This document shows, piece after piece, positions 56,871 through 64,000 of a stretch of 64,000 nucleotides of DNA. The notes beneath the pieces are model-generated. The model did no database searches and was not told where the DNA came from. It worked only from the letters and a program-made list of their open reading frames with translations. The position numbers were made by a program, and so were the translations under genes. Positions within the stretch are counted from its first letter, which is position 1. The number at the start of each line of letters is the position of its first letter. Source of the DNA: Achatina immaculata (lineage: Eukaryota; Mollusca; Gastropoda; Stylommatophora; Achatinidae); the NCBI GenBank assembly GCA_009760885.1, contig CM019701.1, positions 37,995,197 to 38,059,196 on the forward strand, given 5' to 3'.

Positions 56871-57329
56871 GGTCGTGCCTTCTCCACAATCTCAAAACTT
56901 GATATATTTTCCATCTGGAAAATTCTGGTGACTTTTTCTTGCGCCACCGAGTTATAAACAGAAGAATTTTGTGCTGAAGCCACAGGGTTTAATGGAAGGT
57001 GGCTGCTTTGACGATCAGTGCCAAAAGAGCAAGAAAGCAAAGATCGACAGATCCTAGAGAATTACGTTTGAAGAACCCTTTTCTTTAAATTAAGATAAGA
57101 AAGTATAATATTAATTAAATTAGAAACTATAGAAATAAAACGTATGTAAGCAACTGGGCATAAAGGGACAAGCACAAGCAAGGGCATAGAGAAGCCTTTC
57201 AGAAACAGCAGAAAAGGCCTCATGCTGGCTGTGGAGTATGCGAAACAAGCATTGGGAACATAAGTAATTTCATTTGCCACAACCAATACCAGTCCTCTGT
57301 AGCTAATTCGCTAAAGACCCACTTAAAAA

Positions 57330-57480
57330 AAAAAGTGCAGTGGCAACTGGAAGATCACTGATTCAATCCCAGGACCGGGAAAAAAAAGCAACAACTCACA
57401 AGACCTCTGGGAGTCATGACCCAGAGGGGCCCGCACCCCCCCCCCCCCCAGAGTGTCAGGAGTTTAAAGGGCCGAAACAC
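57330..57480 (+). mobile_element. Possible tRNA-like SINE
   Basis: GTGCAGTGGCAACTGG resembles an A box, and GATTCAATCCCAGG a B box about 30 bases later, followed by an A run and a C run (57427-57440). Single copy in this window, so tentative. Confidence 0.35.
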
Positions 57481-57559
57481 TTGTTTGAGGGGGGTACTTC
57501 CTCTGATGATCTGAAGGAGTTGTGTTGTTGTTCCGCTCTCTACGGTAGAGAGTTTCCTG

Positions 57560-57640
57560 CATACACACATATCAGTACATGTGAGAGGCTTATATGCCCA
57601 CATATCAGTACATGTGAGAGGCTTATATGCTGTAGTAACA
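57560..57640. repeat. Two isolated units of the 45-bp repeat
   Basis: ATATCAGTACATGTGAGAGG and CTTATATGC, as in 51905-52128, then a CA microsatellite. Confidence 0.7.
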
Positions 57641-57805
57641 CACACACACATACAGGCACACACAGACTGGATTCAGTGTTTGCTGAATTAAAATGCTCAA
57701 TAAAAATGGAAACTAACCAAAATTTGATTGACTAGAACTCAGTTAAAGTTGATGTAGACAAGTCAGACAGAATGCTCGTGATTTTTAGGCATCCCTGATT
57801 ATGAA

Positions 57806-58512
57806 TGGAAGACTGAAGTGATGGAGACTGAAGTGATGGTCATCTCAAAGAAAAGAATACCACCAAAATGTAGCATTACCATCGATGGCACAGAACTGAA
57901 ACAAGTTGATAGATTCAAGTACTTAGGAACAATTATAACAGTTGATGTGAAATGTCACAACGAAATAAAAAGCAGACGTGCTCAGGCCAAGTCAGCATTC
58001 CAGACAATGAGACACATCTTGTGCAACAGATCCATATCAATTGAAACAAGATTCCGAGTACTTAAATGTTACATCGAGCCAATTTTGTTTTATGGATGTG
58101 AAGCATGGTCTATGAATAAGAGAGTACAGCAAGAAATGGAGGCTATGGAAATGTGGTTCATAAGAAGGATGTTGAAGGTACCATGGGCAGCTAAGAAAAC
58201 CAACGAAGAAGTCTTAAGAGAGGCTGGAGTTAAAAGGCAAATTACAGCAAATATCAGAGGCAGACAAGCGAGATTTGTAGGACATTTATTTTCTGAGAAG
58301 AGGAAAATTGGAACACACTGTGGCAACTGGAAAAACTGAAGGAAGAAGAGACAGAAGAAGATAGAGAGAGAAGTTACTGGATGGGCTGTCAGTGTGGCTA
58401 GGAAGAAAGTCACCGGCGGATCTCATAATCAAGTCTAAAGACAGGGAATTATGGAGAGAAATGATGGCCTACGCCAGGTGGCACGGCACTTGATTTATTG
58501 ATTGATTCTGAA
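57806..58512 (+). mobile_element. LINE family E, 3' fragment
   Basis: Long open segment (57818-58339): VMVISKKRIPPKCSITIDGT, RFKYLGTIITVDVKC, YGCEAWSMNKR, EMWFIRRMLKVPWAAKKTNE, RGRQARFVGHLF, then broken. This is the post-RT C-terminal region, related to family D but distinct. The 3' end ACTTGATTTATTGATTGATT has a GATT tail. No active-site block is present, so it is 5'-truncated. Confidence 0.8.
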
Positions 58513-58519
58513 TGATCGC

Positions 58520-59010
58520 CTTGAGTCAAGGACGGTACCGATACGGTATCGTATCTCTGGGTTAAGGATGATACCAATATGGTATCGTATCTCTAGCGTA
58601 AGGATGGTACCAATACAGTCTCGTGTATCTGGGTAAGGAACGTGCCACTACGGTATCGTATCTCTGGGGTAAGGATGGTACCAATACGGTATCGTGTCTC
58701 TGGGGTAAGGATGGGGTCAATACAGCATCGTGTCTCTATGGTAAGGACGGTACCAATACGGTATCGTGTCTCTGGGGTAAGGATGGTACCAATACGGTAT
58801 CAACTCTCTATGGTAAGGACGGTACCAATACGGTATAGTAGCTCTGGGGGTAAGGACGGTACCAATATAGTATCTCTGGGGTAAGGATGGTACCAATACG
58901 ATATCAACTCTCTATGGTAAGGACGGTACCAATACGGTATAGTATCTCTGGGGTAAGGATGGTACCAATACAGTGTCGTGTCTCTATGGTAAGGGTGGTA
59001 CCAATACATC
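58520..59010. repeat. 36-bp minisatellite, about 12 copies
   Basis: Units of about 36 bases: GGTAAGGATGGTACCAATAC, GGTATCGTGTCTCTGG, with variants TATGGTAAGGACGG. Open frames on both strands are artefacts. Confidence 0.9.
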
Positions 59011-59860
59011 CTGATCTTATATTAACGGCTATAGCTTTGGCACAGTTTTGAACTACGATTACTGTTATTATAAATTCGCCGCTGTCTACTGCTGTATCGC
59101 ACAATCTGTGCCCAGCAACTGGAAGATTAATATGACACTTTAATCCGATGGATTAGTCACTTCTCGCCTGGAAGCCATGGGTTGTTAAGGCAAAATGGAG
59201 ATATTGTCGGGCCCGTGTATTAAGTAAAATCCGTTTATCTATAGTTACAGCAGGGCCCACCGACAGAAAGAGTTCGCTAGCTGTTAAGTAATCATTTTTT
59301 TTCTTGTATGAAAAGTCTCACCACATGTAAAGGACGCAATTAATGAACGCCATCTTTGCAGGAACAGCATTTTATTGTCAGTTTTCTGATTGTTTCAGTA
59401 GGAAATAAAACTGCAGTATAAGAGACCTTTAAAAATATATGTTATTTTGTATTCAAATTGTTTGTTTTAAATACATACTGTACGTAATAAACTATGAATT
59501 TCTGCAGATGAATATCTCAATAAGAATTTATAATATTTTGCTTTAAGAACACTTCAAGAAATACCTCATATATGAGCATATATTTCCGCTGCTCTCGGAA
59601 CTTGAGCGCTTCGTTATTCATACTCGCAAGTTAAGTAAAGCTGGTGTAGCTGTCGTTTTTACAAGAAGCTGCTTAAACAATTGATTTTTTAACAGAGGAA
59701 AAAAAAGCCGCTATAGAGAATGTGTTATCGTGTTGTATGCTGGGATAGGGTAGGATGAAATCAAAACTCCATTTCAGTGTAAACAAAATTGGCAAGATGC
59801 ATAATCCTCTTAACTTTTCAAGCCTACTTTCTTGTTGCCTTTTTTTTAACAGAGATGTGT
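59011..59860. other. Intergenic, nothing recognised
   Basis: AT-rich with no gene or element. Confidence 0.35.
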
Positions 59861-59863
59861 TAC

Positions 59864-60352
59864 CTATAAATGTTTGTTAACTATAAGCACCAGATCCTAC
59901 ATAAAATATACTCTTTTGTTACCTATAAACGTATGTTACCTATAAATGTATGTTACCTATAAAAACCAAATACTAAATAAAATATACTCTTTTGTTACCT
60001 ATAAACGTATGTTATCTATAAATGTATGTTACCTATAAATGTATGTTACCTATAAAAACCAAATACTAAATAAAATATACTCTTTTGTTACCTATAAACG
60101 TATGTTATCTATAAATGTATGTTGCTTATAAATACCAAATATTAAATAAATATACTCTTTTGTTATCTATAAACATATGTTACCTATAAACACCAAATAT
60201 TAAATAAAACATGCTCCTTTATTACTTATAAACGTATGCTACCTTTAAACACCAAATACTAAATAAAATGTGCTCTTTTATAACTTATAAACGTATGTTA
60301 CCTATAAACGTATGTTACAAAAACACCAAATATTAACTAAAATATACTCTTT
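59864..60352. repeat. Complex tandem repeat with two unit types
   Basis: Alternates a short unit of 18 to 19 bases (ACCTATAAACGTATGTT) with a longer spacer (AACCAAATACTAAATAAAAT, ATACTCTTTTGTT), forming a higher-order unit near 60 to 80 bases. Confidence 0.85.
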
Positions 60353-60418
60353 CTTTGTATTCTTCATTTTCTTATGTTACTCATATTTTATTATTGTTAT
60401 TGCCCCTCTAGTTTACTG

Positions 60419-60423
<5 letters not shown>

Positions 60424-60450
<27 letters not shown>

Positions 60451-60590
60451 ATTTCACTCCCATGAGAGCATAGGCCACAGATAAAGGCTCTCCAGTCATT
60501 CCTGTTCTTGGAATTATTCTCTACTTCCTTCCATGTGTATCCCTTGTCTCTGAGCACTGCCATACTTTCTCTTCCTCGGTAATCGGAGTC
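60424..60590 (-). mobile_element. LINE family F, 3' fragment F2
   Basis: A (CAT)n tail at 60424-60450, then the F terminus in reverse: GAGAGCATAGGCCACAGATA, AAGGCTCTCCAGTCATTCCT, TTCCATGTGTATCCCTTGTC. Confidence 0.8.
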
Positions 60591-60839
60591 AACGGCTTAA
60601 TCTCCCTTTCTGCCAGCACTGTGTTCTTTCTTACGGTGTTTGGCCAACAAAATTTCCTGTGATTCTTGGTAAACACCTAAATCTGTAGTAAAACTGTAAT
60701 TTCAATATGTGAACTTTCGTGTGTACTTCCTTGGAAACAAATGAACGAAAGAACTGTGTTTATAAAGACCTAGGCAGGCACGAAAATTTTTCTAAAATTC
60801 TTCCCTTAATTTCACACTTTTCATTTTAACACAAACACA

Positions 60840-61095
60840 TAATATCAGTTCAGTACAAGTATAAGATACACATAACATCAGTTCAGTACACCTATAAGAT
60901 ACACACAACATCAGTTCAGTACAAGTATAACATCAGTTCAGTACAAGTATAAGATACACATAACATAAGTTCAGTACAAGTACAACATACACATAACATC
61001 AGTTCACTACAAGTGTAAGATACACATAACATCAGTTCACTACAAGTGTAAGATACACATAACATCAGTTCAGTACAAATGTAAGATAAACATAA
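60840..61095. repeat. About 33-bp minisatellite, about 8 copies
   Basis: Units with CAGTTCAGTACAAGTATAAG, ATACACATAACAT; some are shortened and some read TTCACTACAAGTG. Confidence 0.9.
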
Positions 61096-62140
61096 CGAAG
61101 AAATATAAAATATGAAAGGAACCGCTGCTACTCTCATTTCTTCTACAAACATTCAACAACACAAAATACCCGTTTATAGTTATTTCCTGCACAATTAGAA
61201 AGGTTAGGCTCTTGTTTATTTCACTTCTTCCGAAAGTCAAACTCTTACATGTTGAAATACAGATTTCCTTGTGATAAAAGAAAAATATTGCTTACTTTTC
61301 CCCTCATGTACTTACTTTCCTATGAGAAATCTCCTTTAGTAATCATGATTGCAGTTTTATTTGACCAGTTGTAGCTCTAAAGTCGAGAAAATCTCGCGCT
61401 AGATAATCACACGCTTACAGCTACAAAAAGGTTAGATACGGGCTCTTGCGTGCACCGACTTCGTTACACATACATCCGCTTTCAAATGTAAAGTAAGACT
61501 GGTTGTTACTAGAGTGCCTGACATATCGATTTCTGTTCAACATTTTATTGTCTCCAAATGACGTTTAAGTATTACTACTTTCGGTTTTCTCAAAAAAATG
61601 GGCCGTGGTTATAAGGGAACAAATGAACAAAATTATGTATAGAAATTTCTTTCCTTATAAACTTCACAAAATTAATTTTTGCTCAGTGATACTTTTTTCC
61701 CTCAGATAAATACAGACTATAGATAGTCCTTTTCCCTTCAGTTAAATACAGACTACAAGTGATCCTCGTTTATCTTCGAGATTCCCCACAGACAACCTCG
61801 TAAGAGTGCGAAATGGAGGTAAATCTAATTTTATAGGGCTGTATATAGTTAACAGTCAGGCATGTTTTTAACATAAAAAATAACCTTATAATTTGTATAC
61901 AGAATCTAAATAAGTAGTTTTACATATATTCTAAAAAAAAATATTCGTGATTTTAAATAAGAAGTCAATGGACCAACGGTTGAATAAAAGAATCGCCTTA
62001 AATTGTCGGAAATATTGTTATACAACGAAGAAAACAGTCGAAACAGAATATGGAAGAAACTGGACTCTGGTTTTTGGTTTTAAAAAGTTTGCTATTTATA
62101 ACCTACTGCTTGATGAGGATTTTAAGCTTTATACTGCAGG
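61096..62140. other. Intergenic, nothing recognised
   Basis: AT-rich; no supported gene. Confidence 0.35.
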
Positions 62141-62470
62141 GCAAGATCAAGAAAGAAGATGTCTGGGAACGAGCAGGACAAGAGCCTATGAACCGACAAA
62201 TCATGCCTAGGAAATGAAGGTGGATTGGCCACACAGTGAGGAAACCTGACACGAGCGTGACAAGACAGGCATTGACATTGAAACCTCAGGGAAACAGAAG
62301 TCGAGGAAGACCTAGAAATACTTTGGGAAGGAAAATTAGGACAATGCTCAAGGACAAGGGGTACACATGGAAGGAAGCACAGAATAAATCCAAGCACAGG
62401 GATGACTGGAGAGCCTTTATCCATGGCTTATGTTCCCAAGGAGTGAAATGCAATGATGATGATGTAATCT
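62141..62470 (+). mobile_element. LINE family F, 3' fragment F3
   Basis: Codes EDVWERAGQEPMNRQIMPRK, a stop, then RWIGHTVRKPDTSVTRQALT, GNRSRGRPRNTLGRKIRTML, KGYTWKEAQN, DDWRAFIHGLCSQGV. This is the standard C terminus of this LINE clade. Tail GATGATGATG at 62455. Confidence 0.85.
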
Positions 62471-62800
62471 TGACGACAACACATGAAACGTTCTTAGGAA
62501 AGTTACTTAAATAAAAAATCGTTAATGAAAAATATTCAATTTTCAACTACTTTTTTTTTCTTCTTTTAAGTATCTCACGAGAAGACAGAGAGAACCAGAC
62601 AACAACTGGTGAGCAGACCACGAGACACGTAGACTTAACTGGCCAGGTGGTGGAGCAGAACATAACAACATTGATTTGGTTAACTAACGTACATGATTAT
62701 GTGCCCTCCTGTATGGGCTGATGATCATTCCCCTCTTTGCTAGCTCCCTGGTGTTTCCAGTCAGTCTGGCCACCTTTCGTTTATTATTTACCTACACTAG
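62471..62800. other. Intergenic
   Basis: Nothing recognised. Confidence 0.3.
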
Positions 62801-62807
62801 TAATATT

Positions 62808-63015
62808 TGTCACTCTTATAATAGACTGCATTTGTCACTCTTGTAATAAGCTGCATGTGCCATTCTTGAAATAAGCTGCATTTGTCACTCCTGTAACGAG
62901 TTGTATTTGTCACTCCTGTTGTAAGATGTATTTGTCGCTTTTATGATTAGCTGTAATTGTCACTCCTGTTAGAAGCTGCATTTGTCACTAATGTAATAGG
63001 CTGTATTTGTCTTTC
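62808..63015. repeat. About 26-bp degenerate tandem repeat, about 8 copies
   Basis: Units such as GCATTTGTCACTCTTGTAAT plus AAGCT, with many substitutions. Confidence 0.8.
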
Positions 63016-63221
63016 TTGTACAGGCAACATGTTCTCTCGCTGTTTGAATTAAATCTATGAAAAGAAGTTTGTGCAAAGAATTATTCTCATAGACTTTTTT
63101 TTTAAATTCTGAATTTCATTTATATTTTTTTCGCCTTTATTTAAATGAAAGCAATAATTTTTCTCAACTGATCTCTAGCAATGGGTTTCTTTTTCCTTAG
63201 ACTATAGGCTAGCCTTTACAA

Positions 63222-63484
63222 TTACAACCAAACCATCGGCTTGTCACTGTAGTTATTACACGGAAAGCTCGCACCGGGTCTCGTATCGATAGACACCGCC
63301 AGGGGGTGCATTAATTCACTGTTAACCCATTTCACACCAAGACGATTAACCCAAACTGAATGATGATTATTTGGTGGTTTGTAACGCTTGATTGCCCCGC
63401 TCGGGAAAAATTCATTCACGTTGTGTAAAGGCTGACTGGGCGCATAGAAAAGAAACGAAGCAATAATAGCGGACGCGGAAGACA
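63222..63484 (-). CDS. Unassigned small ORF (possible exon)
   Basis: Minus strand from an ATG at 63484: MSSASAIIASFLFYAPSQPL, HNVNEFFPSGAIKRYKPPNN, then NRLGVKWVNSELMHPLAVSI. The composition is balanced and protein-like, unlike the repeat ORFs. The hydrophobic N terminus might be a weak signal or mitochondrial sequence. No family was recognised and no convincing splice donor or poly(A) signal was found. Confidence 0.2.
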
Positions 63485-63580
63485 TTGTGACTTTTTTAGA
63501 AAAAAAATTCTGTGAAAGTAAACCCCAAGCCATAGCATTATCAAAATAAAATTAACGTAGGAGACGTTCGTGCTAGATAA

Positions 63581-63863
63581 GTCAGTCATTTGCATGTTCC
63601 TTGCGAGAGCTTTGCCTCCCTAACCTGTAGGCCTCTCTGTTGTGAGCAAGATAGCCTACTGCTGATGCATCCATTTGCAAATCATCAACAATGCCTTGCA
63701 GCCATCTTCGCCGTGGTCTTCCTCTCTTTCTTTTTCCCATTATGTACACTTCCAATATGGTCTTCTCTAGATTATCATGACGTTTAATGTGTCCAAAATA
63801 TTTAAGTTTTATATCTTTACTAGCCAGCCTTCTTCAACATTAAGTTCTTGTAGTATGGGTATA
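63581..63863 (-). mobile_element. LINE family B, 3' fragment B7
   Basis: Reverse B terminus: CAGTCATTTGCATGTTCCTT, TGCCTCCCTAACC, a coding end with CTTTCTTTTTCCC, then ATTAAGTTCTTGTAGTATGG. Flanked by TGCTAGATAA at 63571-63580 and 63864-63873. Confidence 0.9.
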
Positions 63864-64000
63864 TGCTAGATAAATCTGCTACACATACACTTTCATACTT
63901 GCTTGCTTATACATATTTAGACTTACCTCGATACGAACATAACATGTAACATTATGGAGGTAAATCTGTTTACCTATACATATATTAAATATACAAAGTA

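Noticed and set aside
56741..57040. 99-residue minus ORF as a further upstream exon of the minus-strand gene
   Set aside because: It includes a LINE tail (Asp run from GAT repeats), and no phase-matched splice donor to 55531 was found.

Overview
The window looks like animal nuclear DNA. It is AT-rich, has introns with GT/AG borders, is full of 5'-truncated non-LTR retrotransposons (LINEs), tRNA-derived SINEs, Penelope-like elements and minisatellites, and shows no bacterial operon or ribosome-binding-site structure. The mix of families (APE-type LINEs with GAT, ATTC-like or TAAGATA-like 3' tails, GIY-YIG Penelope elements, an RNase H-bearing element) suggests a marine invertebrate, probably a lophotrochozoan such as a mollusc. 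This is inference from repeat style, not a species identification.

Three host genes can be supported. (1) Positions 613-22248, + strand: the 3' part of a PARP4-like (vault poly(ADP-ribose) polymerase) gene. It has two duplicated phase 1-1 exons, a large Pro-rich FG-repeat exon, and two last exons resembling the C-terminal region that in PARP4 binds major vault protein. Exon phases agree across every junction, but the last exon carries an apparent frameshift. (2) 44140-45590, + strand: a two-exon gene for a 293-residue protein with coiled-coil ends, of unrecognised family, with a poly(A) signal. (3) 49521-55531, - strand: a three-exon gene for a basic, low-complexity protein of about 325 residues, also unrecognised.

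The rest is repeats. Several LINE families are labelled here A to G for convenience. A (3' tail TAAGATA-like) has copies at 2.8, 12.6, 15.2, 19.6 and 40.2 kb. B (tail ATGA/ATTC-like) has copies at 8.4, 14.5, 16.2, 19.2, 28.7, 51.5 and 63.6 kb. C is at 34 kb, D at 13 and 37.7 kb, E at 57.8 kb, F at 21.3, 60.4 and 62.1 kb, and G at 23.3 kb. Many are nested with readable target-site duplications, so insertion order can be reconstructed. There are also two Penelope-like fragments (10.4 and 42.6 kb), a Tc1/mariner-like element with long inverted repeats (24.5 kb) and a probable MITE relative (6.0 kb), a second mariner fragment (34.5 kb), an RNase H-type ORF split by an A element (39.6-41.5 kb), and several SINE families.

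Layout: 1-22 kb, PARP4-like exons in introns loaded with LINEs; 22-31 kb, AT-rich intergenic DNA with DNA transposon and SINE remnants; 31-44 kb, minisatellites, a composite LINE/mariner/minisatellite locus, and D, A and Penelope copies; 44-56 kb, two small genes between minisatellites; 51-61 kb, an unusually dense run of unrelated tandem arrays; 61-64 kb, LINE tails and a small unassigned ORF. The long uninterrupted ORFs at 33.4, 34.8, 46.2, 51.0 and 56.0 kb are products of tandem repeats, not genes.
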